From: Caballeronia fortuita | Lineage (GTDB): Bacteria; Pseudomonadota; Gammaproteobacteria; Burkholderiales; Burkholderiaceae | Length of the DNA: 64,000 nt | Direction of reading: 5' to 3' | Assembly: GCF_001544835.2 (NCBI RefSeq) | Contig: NZ_FCNX02000024.1 | Span: 1-64,000 of the forward strand | Shown: positions 1 to 9,187 of the stretch, piece by piece | Numbering within the stretch: the stretch's first letter is position 1 | Layout: every line of letters begins with the position of its first letter | The notes under the pieces: model-generated | Told to the model about the DNA's origin: nothing | What the model saw: the letters and a program-made list of their open reading frames with translations, nothing else | Database searches by the model: none | Program-made: the position numbers and the translations under genes

Positions 1-75
1 CGCGATCTTCGCGAGCGAGCCGCCGAACTTGCCTACCGCCGTACGCGCGGCCGATACGATCACTACGTCAGTCAT
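1..75 (-). CDS. phaA: acetyl-CoA acetyltransferase (beta-ketothiolase), N-terminal fragment
   Basis: Only the first 25 codons are in the window; the gene runs off the left edge. The visible start reads MTDVVIVSAARTAVGKFGGS, the hallmark N-terminus of thiolases of the acetyl-CoA acetyltransferase family, which condense two acetyl-CoA to acetoacetyl-CoA. It begins 80 bases downstream of the phaC stop on the same strand, the usual phaC-phaA order of the polyhydroxybutyrate operon, so it is very probably the biosynthetic thiolase PhaA. The active-site residues lie outside the window, so catalytic integrity cannot be judged. Confidence 0.85.
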   Translation of the reverse strand, partial: MTDVVIVSAARTAVGKFGGSLAKIA

Positions 76-155
76 TTCAGTTTCCTTTTGGCATCGAATG
101 TTAATGCGGCTCCGGACGGTTCCATGCGCTCGCGCGCACGGCTCGCGCGCGCCGC

Positions 156-2192
156 TCAGAAATCGCGTTCCAGCACGTAACGGCCGGGCGCTGCCTCGAT
201 CACCGGGTAAGTCTTCGATCCCTGCGCCGTAGCCGCCTTGACCTGCTCGCCCGCGCTCTTCGCGAGCCAGTCGGTCCAGGTCGGCCACCAGCTTCCGGGA
301 TGCTCCGTCGCTGCCTCGATCCACGCGTCTGGATTCTCGGGCAGACGCTCGGTATCGCTGTCGATCGTCCAGAAACTGCGTTTGTTCTTCGATGGCGGGT
401 TGATCACGCCCGCGATATGCCCGGACGCGCCGAGCACGAACTTCTGCTGCCCGTTCAGCACCGGCGCGGACGCGTACGCCGATTTCCACGGCACGATATG
501 GTCTTCGCGCGAGCCGTAGATGAACGTCGGCAGCGTGAGACGCGACAAGTCGAGCGGCGTGCCGCACACCGTCACCGCGTTCGGCACCCTCATCTTGTTC
601 TCGAGATACGTGTTGCGCAGATACCAGACAGCCATCGGTCCGGGCAGGTTCGTCGAGTCGCTGTTCCAGAAGAGCAGGTCGAACGCCTGCGGCGTGCGGC
701 CCTTGAGATAGTTATCGACGACGTAATTCCACACGAGATCGTTCGGGCGCAGATACGAGAACGTATTCGCGAACTCGACGCCGCGAATGAGTCCCGCAGG
801 CGCGCCGTTCTTGCCGCCGATCGACTGCTCGCGCATCTGCACGTGCGCCTCGTCGATGAACACGTCGAGCACGCCCGTGTCGGAGAAATCGAGCATCGAG
901 GTGAGCAGGGTCATCGAAGCGGCCGGATCCTCGCCGCGCGCCGACGCCACCGCGAGCGCGTTTGCGAGAATCGTCCCGCCGATGCAGAAGCCGAGCGTGT
1001 TGATCTTGTCCGCGCCGCTGATCTCGCGCACGACGCGGATCGATTCGAGCGCGCCTTCTTCGACGTAGTCGTCCCACGTCTTGTGCGCGATCGACTGATC
1101 CGCGTTGCGCCACGACAGCATGAACACCTGATGACCCTGCTCGAGCGCATAACGCACGAGCGAGCCTTCCGGCGACAGATCGAGGATATAGAACTTGTTG
1201 ATGCAAGGCGGCACGATGAGCAGCGGCCGCGCATACACCTTCGGCGTGAGCGGCTTGTACTGGATCAGCTGCAGCAGTTCGTTCTCGAATACGACCGAGC
1301 CTTGCGTCGACGCAATGTTCTTGCCGACGAAAAAGCGCGATTCGTCCGACTGCGAAATCTTGCCGCGCTGCATGTCGGCAAGCAGATTCATCATGCCCTG
1401 GCGCAGGCTCTCGCCCTTGCTTTCGATGAGCGTCTTCTGCGCTTCGGGATTGAACGCAAGGAAGTTGCTCGGCGCAGCGGCGGCGGCCCATTGCTGGACG
1501 GTGAAGCGGATACGCTCGCGCGTCTTCGGATCGCTCTGCACGGCGTCGGCGAGTTCCTGCAGATAACGCGCGTTCAGCAGATACCACGCCGCGGTGAACG
1601 CATACGCGGGCGTCGATTGCCAGGCGGTGTCGGTGAAGCGCCGGTCCTTCAGCGACGAAGGATCGATGCTCTGCGCGCTCGCCTGCTTGAGCAACTCGGC
1701 GGCATCGCGCGAATAGTTGCTCTGCAATTCATGCAGACGCTCGGGAGCGATCGCGGCGGTCGGAATCTTCGGCAGTGTAGGCAATCCCTGCATCGCCGCG
1801 CCGAAGCCCGGCATGCTGCTCGCGAGCTTCGCGAATTCCGCCATGCCGTTCATCTTCGTGAAATCGGGCATCTGCGGCATGGCGCCGAATGACGGAAAAG
1901 CAGCGGGAAAACCGGCAGGGAATGCAGCAGGAAATGCCGCGGACGGGAACCCGTTGGGAAGCCCGTTGGCAAATGCGCCGAAAGCAGCGAACGGCGAAGC
2001 CGCCGCGTCGCTCGCGGTATTCGTCTGCGGAGTGAGTTTCGACCATTGCGCGGGATCAGCTACGCTGCGCCACGCGTTCAGCCATTGATCGAACGCCTGC
2101 TGTACGCCAGTCGTATCGGCGGATGGAGCTTCGGCCGAGGTGCTGTCGGCGGTACGGGAGCGGGAAGATGAGGAAGTAGATTTGGAAGCCAT
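156..2192 (-). CDS. phaC: class I poly(3-hydroxyalkanoate) synthase
   Basis: Polymerises 3-hydroxyacyl-CoA into polyhydroxyalkanoate on the surface of cytoplasmic granules. The 678-residue product has the alpha/beta-hydrolase core with the lipase-like box G-F-C-I-G-G, nucleophile Cys403, and the other triad residues Asp564 (in SREDHIVPW) and His592 (in ASGHIAG). The core from about residue 180 onward matches class I synthases. The N-terminal 130 residues are unusual: Ser/Thr-rich at first, then a Phe-Pro-Ala-Gly repeat region (about residues 65-105), which makes the protein longer than the well-known 589-residue Cupriavidus enzyme. It is followed by phaA and preceded by a 317-base leader with a good promoter. 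The start ATG gives MASKSTSS; no better downstream start is evident. Confidence 0.95.
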   Translation of the reverse strand: MASKSTSSSSRSRTADSTSAEAPSADTTGVQQAFDQWLNAWRSVADPAQWSKLTPQTNTASDAAASPFAAFGAFANGLPNGFPSAAFPAAFPAGFPAAFPSFGAMPQMPDFTKMNGMAEFAKLASSMPGFGAAMQGLPTLPKIPTAAIAPERLHELQSNYSRDAAELLKQASAQSIDPSSLKDRRFTDTAWQSTPAYAFTAAWYLLNARYLQELADAVQSDPKTRERIRFTVQQWAAAAAPSNFLAFNPEAQKTLIESKGESLRQGMMNLLADMQRGKISQSDESRFFVGKNIASTQGSVVFENELLQLIQYKPLTPKVYARPLLIVPPCINKFYILDLSPEGSLVRYALEQGHQVFMLSWRNADQSIAHKTWDDYVEEGALESIRVVREISGADKINTLGFCIGGTILANALAVASARGEDPAASMTLLTSMLDFSDTGVLDVFIDEAHVQMREQSIGGKNGAPAGLIRGVEFANTFSYLRPNDLVWNYVVDNYLKGRTPQAFDLLFWNSDSTNLPGPMAVWYLRNTYLENKMRVPNAVTVCGTPLDLSRLTLPTFIYGSREDHIVPWKSAYASAPVLNGQQKFVLGASGHIAGVINPPSKNKRSFWTIDSDTERLPENPDAWIEAATEHPGSWWPTWTDWLAKSAGEQVKAATAQGSKTYPVIEAAPGRYVLERDF
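1890..1995 (-). repeat. degenerate in-gene repeat encoding FP(A/S)AF-like units in phaC
   Basis: Within the phaC N-terminal region, imperfect repeats of 12-15 bases encode successive units of the form GFPSAAF, PAAFPAGF and PAAFPSF. The repeat sits between the Ser-rich start and the catalytic core, in the part of PHA synthases that is least conserved and is linked to granule binding and dimer formation. Boundaries are approximate. Confidence 0.55.
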
Positions 2193-2344
2193 ACCCGCTT
2201 TTGACCTGTGAGTCTCGCAAGACTTGGATTGCTAATGCAGGCATCGCCGGGCTTTCTGGCCAGCGCGCAAGTGTTGATGCGCCTTATGCGCGCGGCAAGA
2301 AAGAACCTTGCTACGCCGTGCCCGATTGAATGAATTCCGGGAAC

Positions 2345-2374
2345 ATTCTTGCTCCATGATGTCAGGCATGTCAA
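2345..2374 (-). promoter_or_regulatory. sigma70-type promoter of phaC
   Basis: On the minus strand a perfect -35 hexamer TTGACA (2369-2374) is separated by 18 bases from AAGAAT (2345-2350; four of six match TATAAT). The transcript would carry a leader of about 145 bases before the phaC ATG. The arrangement is like the described Cupriavidus phaC promoter (TTGACA with an 18-base spacer), as I recall it. Confidence 0.55.
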
Positions 2375-2430
2375 TGCTTCGTCCCGATTTTGCCGCAGTG
2401 CGATATTTTTTTAATTATCGTTTTCCCCCA

Positions 2431-2450
2431 TGCGAATTATTGCATTCGCA
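2431..2450. repeat. perfect inverted repeat upstream of the phaC promoter
   Basis: TGCGAAT, a 6-base spacer and ATTCGCA form a perfect dyad about 57 bases upstream of the phaC -35 box and 60 bases downstream of the pgeF stop. It has no T-tract on the minus strand, so it is not a standard terminator for pgeF. It could be an operator; that is inference. Confidence 0.4.
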
Positions 2451-2509
2451 CGGGTTTCGTCATGGGCGCGAAACGATCGTCGGGTAAGTTCCGATATTGA
2501 TGATAACGG

Positions 2510-3321
2510 TCAGTCGTTTAGCCAGATCATCGCGGCCATGCGGCCCGTCACGCGATCGCGCCGATAGGAATAGAAACGCTCTTTCTCGATGACCGTGCAA
2601 AGTGTGCCGCCGTGAATGCGCGAGTCGTCGATGCCGAGATCGGCGAGTCGCAGGCGCGCGAGCGCGTAGATATCCGCGAGATATTTGGCGGGCGTTCCGC
2701 CCAATGGCGCGAATGCCGCTGCGGTCGCGTCACGGCGCTGCGCACGCGCCGCCGCGACGAACGCATCGAGCACGTCCTCGCCCACTTCGAAGGCTTGCGG
2801 TCCGATCGCCGGTCCGAGAAACGCGTTGAGCTTCGACGACGGCACGCCCGCGAGATTCGCGACGCGCTCGCCCGTCTTCTCGACGATCCCGCCCGCGAGA
2901 CCGCGCCAGCCCGCGTGCGCGGCGCCTACCGCGCGGCCTTCGTCGTCGCAGAGAAGGACCGGGAGGCAATCGGCCGTCATCACGACGCAAACCACGCCCG
3001 CGCGATCCGTCGCGCTCGCATCTGCCCGGGTGCGCTCACCGCGTGCGAGGCGCTCGATGATCGTATGTGCATCCTCGACTTGCGTGCCGTGGATCTGTTC
3101 GAGCCACGCCGCATTACGCGAGCCCGTCAGCGCGAGCGCGCGGCGGCGGTTTTCCGTGACGGCTTCCGGCGCGTCGCCCGACGAGAAACCGAGATTGAGG
3201 CCGCCGGCGCCGGGCGCTCCACCATAAGGTGCGTCGCTCACGCCGCCCGCGCGCGTCGTGACGAATGCGCGCACACGCGGCGACACGTTCCATTGCGGCC
3301 AGACACAGTCGTTCTCGCGCA

Positions 3322-3325
<4 letters not shown>
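2510..3325 (-). CDS. pgeF: peptidoglycan editing factor PgeF (YfiH family, formerly called polyphenol oxidase/laccase)
   Basis: A 271-residue Cu-oxidase_4/YfiH-family protein. Conserved metal-site blocks are visible: [11 protein letters not shown] (about residues 117-127) and AHAGWRG (about 136-142). In E. coli YfiH removes or prevents wrongly incorporated residues in the peptidoglycan stem peptide; related enzymes show purine nucleoside phosphorylase/deaminase activity. Its start ATG overlaps the rluD stop by four bases (ATGA), so it is translationally coupled to rluD, the conserved partner in many proteobacteria. Length is normal for the family. Confidence 0.9.
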
Positions 3326-4503
<1,178 letters not shown>

Positions 4504-4600
4504 TTGAACGAGATTCGGCGGCATGTAAGAAAAGCCGCGCCGGAAACACAGCTAGAACAGCGAAGAATCAGCAAGAATCAGCCAGGAACAGCAAGCACTG

Positions 4601-5434
4601 ATGCGAGCCTTCAACATCATTCATCACTCGATGCGTCAATCGATCAAGTATCTGGCGCTGGCCGCGAGCGTCGCCATCGTCACGGCCTGCCACGGCCTGC
4701 CCGAGAAGACCGACGAAACGGCGACTTGGAATAACAACAAATTATATACGGAGGCCCAGGACGCGCTATCCGGCAGCGACTGGGGCAAGTGCGCGAAGTA
4801 TTTCGAAGCGCTCGAAGGCCGCGATCCGTTCGGCCACTTCGCGCAGCAGGCGCAGATCAACGTCGCTTACTGCGACTGGAAGGACAGCGAAACCGCCAAC
4901 GCCGACCAGGCCATCGACCGTTTCATCAAGCTGCATCCGGATCATCCCGAGATCGCGTACGCGTATTATCTCAAGGGCATGATCCACTTCAATGACGACC
5001 TCGGCCTCTTCGGCCGCTTCTCCGGTCAGGACATGAGCGAGCGCGACCCGAAGTCGCTGCGCGAGTCCTATGACGCGTTCAAGGTCGTCGTCGACAAATA
5101 TCCGCAGAGCAAGTACGCGCCGGATGCCGCGCAGCGCATGCGCTACATCGTGAACGCGCTGGCGTCGCATGAAGTGCACGCGGCCGATTATTACTATCGC
5201 CGTGGCGCGTATGTCGCCGCGATCAACCGCGCGCAGCTCGCCATCCGCGAGTACCGGAACGCGCCGGCGACCGAAGACGCGCTGCATATCATGATGCTGT
5301 CGTACGAAAAGCTCGATCAGCCGCAACTCGCCGACGACACCAAGCGCGTGCTCGCGGCGACGTTCCCGGACAGCCCGTATGTCACCGGCAAGCGCCGCGC
5401 GGGCACCGACAAGCCCTGGTACCAGATCTGGTAA
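4601..5434 (+). CDS. bamD: outer membrane protein assembly factor BamD (ComL), lipoprotein
   Basis: An essential lipoprotein of the BAM complex that inserts beta-barrel proteins into the outer membrane. The 277-residue product begins with a lipoprotein signal peptide ending in the lipobox IVTAC (lipidated Cys30 from this start), followed by TPR-like helical repeats typical of YfiO/BamD. A second ATG at 4631 (MRQSIKYL) would give a neater 20-residue signal peptide and may be the true start; neither start has a strong ribosome binding site. It is a single gene followed by a strong terminator. BamB, another BAM lipoprotein, is encoded at 23.3-24.4 kb. Confidence 0.93.
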   Translation: MRAFNIIHHSMRQSIKYLALAASVAIVTACHGLPEKTDETATWNNNKLYTEAQDALSGSDWGKCAKYFEALEGRDPFGHFAQQAQINVAYCDWKDSETANADQAIDRFIKLHPDHPEIAYAYYLKGMIHFNDDLGLFGRFSGQDMSERDPKSLRESYDAFKVVVDKYPQSKYAPDAAQRMRYIVNALASHEVHAADYYYRRGAYVAAINRAQLAIREYRNAPATEDALHIMMLSYEKLDQPQLADDTKRVLAATFPDSPYVTGKRRAGTDKPWYQIW

Positions 5435-5452
5435 TCCAGAAAGCAAAAAGCG

Positions 5453-5484
5453 AAACGGCCGGTTGATCACCGGCCGTTTTTTTA
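5453..5484 (+). terminator. rho-independent terminator of bamD
   Basis: ACGGCCGGT, loop TGATC, ACCGGCCGT: a perfect 9-base-pair stem followed by a T-run, 20 bases after the bamD stop. The A-rich left flank means it could also act on the convergent helicase gene. Confidence 0.9.
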
Positions 5485-5512
5485 TGTCGACGAAAACTCA
5501 GGAACCCGATGC

Positions 5513-7744
5513 TTATTCGGCCAGTTCCGTTTTCCACTTCGCCGCGTCGCTGAAAAACTCGCGCACCACGTCCAGTTCGCGCGTGCGCTTGAACGGCGGC
5601 AGACTTTGCCAGATGCGCCGGCCGTAAGGCTTGTCGACGAGACGCGTGTCGCAGATCATCAAGACGCCGCGATCCGTCTCCGCACGAATCAGCCGCCCCG
5701 CGCCCTGCTTGAGCGTGATGACCGCCTGCGGCAGTTGATGCACGGCGAACGGACTCAGGCCTTTTTTCGTCAGCGCATCGAGACGCGCGGCGAGCACCGG
5801 ATCGTCGGGCGGCGCGAACGGCAATTTGTCGATGACGACGAGCGACAGCGCGTCGCCGCGCACATCGACACCCTCCCAAAAGCTCTGGCTACCGACGAGA
5901 ATCGCGTTGCCGTATGCGCGGAAACGGTCGAGCAGTTCGGTGCGGCTCGCATCGCCCTGCACAAGCAGCGGATTGTCCCAGCCGCGCCGCTCGATCACCT
6001 CGCGCAGACGATTGGCGATGCGGTCCACCGCGCGCAGCGTCGTGCACAACACGAACGCGCCGCCGCCCGCCGACTCGATTACCGGCAGCGCGGCTTCGAA
6101 GACCGCGTCGGTGAACTGCGGTGACGACGGCTGCGGCAGATTGCGCGGCACATACAAGAGCCCTTGCGACGGGTAATCGAACGGGCTCGGCAAGGTCATC
6201 GAACGGCGCGCGTTCAGCCCCATCTGCGCGGCGTAATGCGTGAAGTCGCCGCGCACCGAAAGCGTCGCGGACGTGAAAATCCACGCGCGCGGCACGCCCG
6301 CGCGCTGCTTCGCGAAAATCGGCGCGACCGAGAGCGGCGTCTCGTGCAACTGCACCGTGTGCGAGAACACTTCGATCCAGCGCACCATTTCGTTCGGCTC
6401 TTCCTTCGCCGCCTCGCGGGCGACATCCTCGTCCGCGACGACGGCGCGTTCGAGCGAGGTCGGCGGCGTCGTCCAGCCCGCGAGCAGATCCTGCAACTCG
6501 CGCGCGCGACGCACCAGCGCCTGCAACGATTCGGCCCGCTCCGCATGCGACGACAGCGCCGCCGCGAGCGCCGACAGGTGCGTCTCGAGCGTGTCAAGCG
6601 ACTCGAATATTGGATGACTGTCCGGCAACTGGCCGAGCGACAGCCGCACCGAATCTTCCTTGAACGCGAGCCGCACGTCGCGCGCCGCGCGCTCGAGGGC
6701 CGCGCCGAGCTTGGTCCAGTCGGCGGCGTCGCGCGCGTGCGACAGACCTTCGGCGACCGTATCGCGCGCGAGTTCGAGCAGTTGCGTGGTCGAAAGCGTA
6801 TCGCCGAAGAAAAGCGTCGCGGTTTCGGGCAACTGATGCGCTTCGTCGAAGATGATCGTGTTGGCCATCGGCAGGAGTTCGGCCATGCCGGTGTCGCGCA
6901 GCATCACATCGGCGAAAAACAGATGGTGATTCACCACGACGATATCCGCCTGCTGCGCCTCCTTGCGCGCCTGCATCACGAAGCATTCCTTGTAATGCGG
7001 GCATTCCTGGCCGAGGCAGTTGTCGCGCGTGGACGTGACCATCGGCCAGACGGGCGAGTTCTCAGGCACGCTCGCGAGTTCGGCCTTGTCGCCGGTGCGC
7101 GTGATCTTCGCGAAACGGACGATCTCCTGCAGATGCGAAGTGTCCTGGCGCGTCGGCAGACGGCCGTTGTCGGCGGTGCGCTCGAGGTAGTAGTGGCACA
7201 GATAGTTGGCGCGGCCTTTGAGCATCGCGACCGAAACCGGCACCGCGAGCGCGTCGCGCACGGTCGGGATGTCGCGCTGAAAAAGCTGGTCCTGCAGATG
7301 CTTCGTGCCCGTCGACACGATCACCTTGCCGCCCCACAACATCGCCGGGACGAGATACGCATAGGTCTTGCCGGTGCCCGTGCCGGCCTCGACGATGAGC
7401 GTATTCTCGCCACCGTCGATGGCCGTCTTCGCCGTCGCGATGCCGATGTCGTCGGCGGGCTGCTCTTCTTCCGGCGCGTAGGGCTTGTCGGACGGACCTA
7501 GCTTGCGCGCGGGGCGGCGCTGCGCCTCGAACATCGCGGGCTCGGGCATCGCGCGTCCGGACGCTTCCATCGCGGCAGCGACCGAGCGCGCCATTTCGAT
7601 CTGCGATGCGCGCGGCCGATATCCGTCGATCGCGCGCGCGAGCAGCCCCTGCGCGGAGAAGATGGCGTCGAGCTCGGCGCCGCGCTTGTCGTTTAGCGCG
7701 AGCGGCGCGGCTGCGTCGTCACTGGGTTGTGCGGATGAGTTCAA
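5513..7744 (-). CDS. ATP-dependent Fe-S DNA helicase, DinG/YoaA type
   Basis: A superfamily 2 XPD-like helicase of 743 residues. Visible are Walker A GTGTGKT (about residue 120-126), the DEAH box FDEAHQLPE (about 297), and four Cys for a 4Fe-4S cluster at about 183 (NYLCHYY), 243, 248 and 254. The C-terminal helicase half includes SQSFWEGVDV and the QGAGRLIR motif. These features fit YoaA (Q loop and Fe-S cluster present), which acts with replication repair; DinG is closely related and the name cannot be settled by eye. The frame starts with TTG at 7744, with AGGA 11 bases upstream. Single gene, convergent with bamD. Confidence 0.9.
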   Translation of the reverse strand: MNSSAQPSDDAAAPLALNDKRGAELDAIFSAQGLLARAIDGYRPRASQIEMARSVAAAMEASGRAMPEPAMFEAQRRPARKLGPSDKPYAPEEEQPADDIGIATAKTAIDGGENTLIVEAGTGTGKTYAYLVPAMLWGGKVIVSTGTKHLQDQLFQRDIPTVRDALAVPVSVAMLKGRANYLCHYYLERTADNGRLPTRQDTSHLQEIVRFAKITRTGDKAELASVPENSPVWPMVTSTRDNCLGQECPHYKECFVMQARKEAQQADIVVVNHHLFFADVMLRDTGMAELLPMANTIIFDEAHQLPETATLFFGDTLSTTQLLELARDTVAEGLSHARDAADWTKLGAALERAARDVRLAFKEDSVRLSLGQLPDSHPIFESLDTLETHLSALAAALSSHAERAESLQALVRRARELQDLLAGWTTPPTSLERAVVADEDVAREAAKEEPNEMVRWIEVFSHTVQLHETPLSVAPIFAKQRAGVPRAWIFTSATLSVRGDFTHYAAQMGLNARRSMTLPSPFDYPSQGLLYVPRNLPQPSSPQFTDAVFEAALPVIESAGGGAFVLCTTLRAVDRIANRLREVIERRGWDNPLLVQGDASRTELLDRFRAYGNAILVGSQSFWEGVDVRGDALSLVVIDKLPFAPPDDPVLAARLDALTKKGLSPFAVHQLPQAVITLKQGAGRLIRAETDRGVLMICDTRLVDKPYGRRIWQSLPPFKRTRELDVVREFFSDAAKWKTELAE

Positions 7745-7777
7745 GGCGTGCTAAATCCTGCGGCGGGTTTCGGCGAA

Positions 7778-7807
7778 TGACAGTAAGTGACAGTGAGTGA
7801 CAGCGAC
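7778..7807. repeat. three tandem copies of a 10-base unit (TGACAGTRAG)
   Basis: TGACAGTAAG, TGACAGTGAG and TGACAGCGAC follow each other without gap, 34 bases upstream of the helicase gene start. The 10-base period is close to one helical turn, so the TGACAG cores face the same side of the DNA. There is no known match I can name. Confidence 0.6.
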
Positions 7808-7867
7808 TCTCGGCGCGCACGCGAAAAGCGCCGTCGCCGGCACGAAACCGCGGCCGGCGCGCGGCGT

Positions 7868-8101
7868 TCAGTGCGCGTCCGAGTCCAGCTGCAATTGCAG
7901 CAGGAGAATGGTGTCCTTGACCTTGAGCTTGCGCTTTTTCAGGCGCCTCAGCTCCAGGTCGTCGATGCCGGTCATCTTTTCGATCAGCGTGGCCAGACTG
8001 TGATGCTCGTCCTGCAATTGCGCGATGCGATCGCGCAGCACGGCGGCATCCATGGCGGGTTGTCGGGGTGCGCGCGGGGATTCACTAAAGCGCTGCTGCA
8101 T
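7868..8101 (-). CDS. YdcH-like small protein (DUF465)
   Basis: A 77-residue cytoplasmic protein, all helical, with the DUF465 pattern: a heptad-like segment (RIAQLQDEHHSLATLIEKM) followed by the basic stretch LRRLKKRKLKVKDTI. Proteins of this family are about 70-80 residues and have no firm function. An excellent AGGAGG ribosome binding site lies five bases before the ATG. It lies between the Gln-rich protein gene upstream (53-base gap) and the helicase gene downstream, all on the minus strand. Confidence 0.85.
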   Translation of the reverse strand: MQQRFSESPRAPRQPAMDAAVLRDRIAQLQDEHHSLATLIEKMTGIDDLELRRLKKRKLKVKDTILLLQLQLDSDAH

Positions 8102-8154
8102 GCTCGCCTCCTTTCATCCACTTGGCGCGGGCCCGGACAGCGAGCCCGAGTGCC

Positions 8155-8973
8155 CTATTTACCTTGCTGCTGTTGTTGCTGTTGCAGTTTCAACTGCTCC
8201 TGGCGCTCCTGTTCCTGCTGTTGCGCCTTTTCCTGCGCTTTTCTGGCGGCTTCCTTCTGACGCGCCTCGACTTCCGCGCGATGCTGTGCGGCTTCCTGCT
8301 GCTTCTGCTCGTAGCGCTGCGCCTTTTGATCGCGTTCCTGCGCATCCTGCACGCCGCGCGCGCGCGCCTCGTCGAGCTGCTTCTGATAATCCGCCTGCTT
8401 GCGATCGTACGCTGCCTGATTGGCTGCGCGCTGAGGGGCTTCGGCCTCGCGCTGCGCGGCGGCCAGCGCGTTCTGGCGCTGCCTGTCCTCGTAAGCCTGC
8501 TGGCTCGCTTTCTCGTTCGCGGCGCGCTGCGGCGCTTCCGCTTCGTATTGCGCGCGCTTGATGGCCGTCTGCTGATCGCGCTGCTTCGCCCGCTCGGCGC
8601 GTTGTTCGTCGTCGAGCGCGAGCTGCTCCTGGCGAATCTGCTGACGCGTCTCGCGCATTTCGTTGCGCGCGTTGTCGATACAGTGATTCACGAAGAACTT
8701 GCTATAGCAGTCGTGCTCCTTGACGCCGTAGCGGTAGTCGTTCTCGGAGGTCCGCCGGTCGAGTGCCTTCTGGCGTTGCGCGAAATCGGCTTGCGGCGAA
8801 TCGCCGGCGGCGGGCGCTGCCTGCGCGCTCACGGATGATGCGGAACCGGCCGGACCGGCGGCTTGCGCGAACGCGCGTTGCGGCGCGAATGCGCCCGCCG
8901 CGCACAGCAGCAGGACAGCCGCGAAAGCCGGCGTGTTCGAAAGGCGGAAGTTGGGCAAATGAATGGGCGGCAA
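8155..8973 (-). CDS. exported Gln/Glu/Arg-rich coiled-coil protein of unknown function
   Basis: I do not recognise a family. The 272-residue product starts with a probable Sec signal peptide (hydrophobic [13 protein letters not shown], cleavage after about AFAQA, residues 36-38). A middle segment has a few aromatic residues and two Cys ([16 protein letters not shown], about residues 86-101), followed by about 160 residues of nearly continuous Gln, Glu, Arg, Ala and Lys with heptad character, including two similar units ([20 protein letters not shown] and [20 protein letters not shown]). It ends in a run of seven Gln, then Gly-Lys. The frame begins with TTG at 8973 with no clear ribosome binding site; another TTG five codons in is possible. 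Confidence 0.75.
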   Translation of the reverse strand: MPPIHLPNFRLSNTPAFAAVLLLCAAGAFAPQRAFAQAAGPAGSASSVSAQAAPAAGDSPQADFAQRQKALDRRTSENDYRYGVKEHDCYSKFFVNHCIDNARNEMRETRQQIRQEQLALDDEQRAERAKQRDQQTAIKRAQYEAEAPQRAANEKASQQAYEDRQRQNALAAAQREAEAPQRAANQAAYDRKQADYQKQLDEARARGVQDAQERDQKAQRYEQKQQEAAQHRAEVEARQKEAARKAQEKAQQQEQERQEQLKLQQQQQQQGK

Positions 8974-9016
8974 CGTGATAAAGAATCAGGTGCGAAACGG
9001 CTTGTGCGATGTCCAA

Positions 9017-9022
9017 ATTCTA
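9017..9022 (-). promoter_or_regulatory. candidate extended -10 upstream of the Gln-rich protein gene
   Basis: The minus strand reads TGATAGAAT, an extended -10 (TG, one base, TAGAAT), 44 bases before the TTG start. No clear -35 is present, as expected for extended -10 promoters. Confidence 0.4.
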
Positions 9023-9187
9023 TCATCGCGCGCCGGAGCGCTCTTTCATTTATGGCAAAATGCCCCGCTCAGCAACCCGGTCCGAACCTGGCTCGCCACG
9101 CGCTCAAGCCGCACGCGCCGCCCCGCTTTCGCGAAGGCCGCGCGTGCGCAGCGGATCTCGCCGGCGAGCCGCAGACAGTGCAGAATC

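Larger units (their letters stand above)
2193..2509. other. 317-base intergenic region upstream of phaC
   Basis: Lies between the pgeF stop and the phaC start, both read on the minus strand. It contains a sigma70-like promoter for phaC (2345-2374), an AT-rich stretch at about 2404-2428, and a perfect 7-base inverted repeat at 2431-2450. I see no convincing coding sequence; the short frames crossing it have no family resemblance. Confidence 0.7.

Noticed and set aside
300-1892. A 530-codon frame antisense to phaC
   Set aside because: Shadow of the synthase gene; composition dominated by Arg and His.
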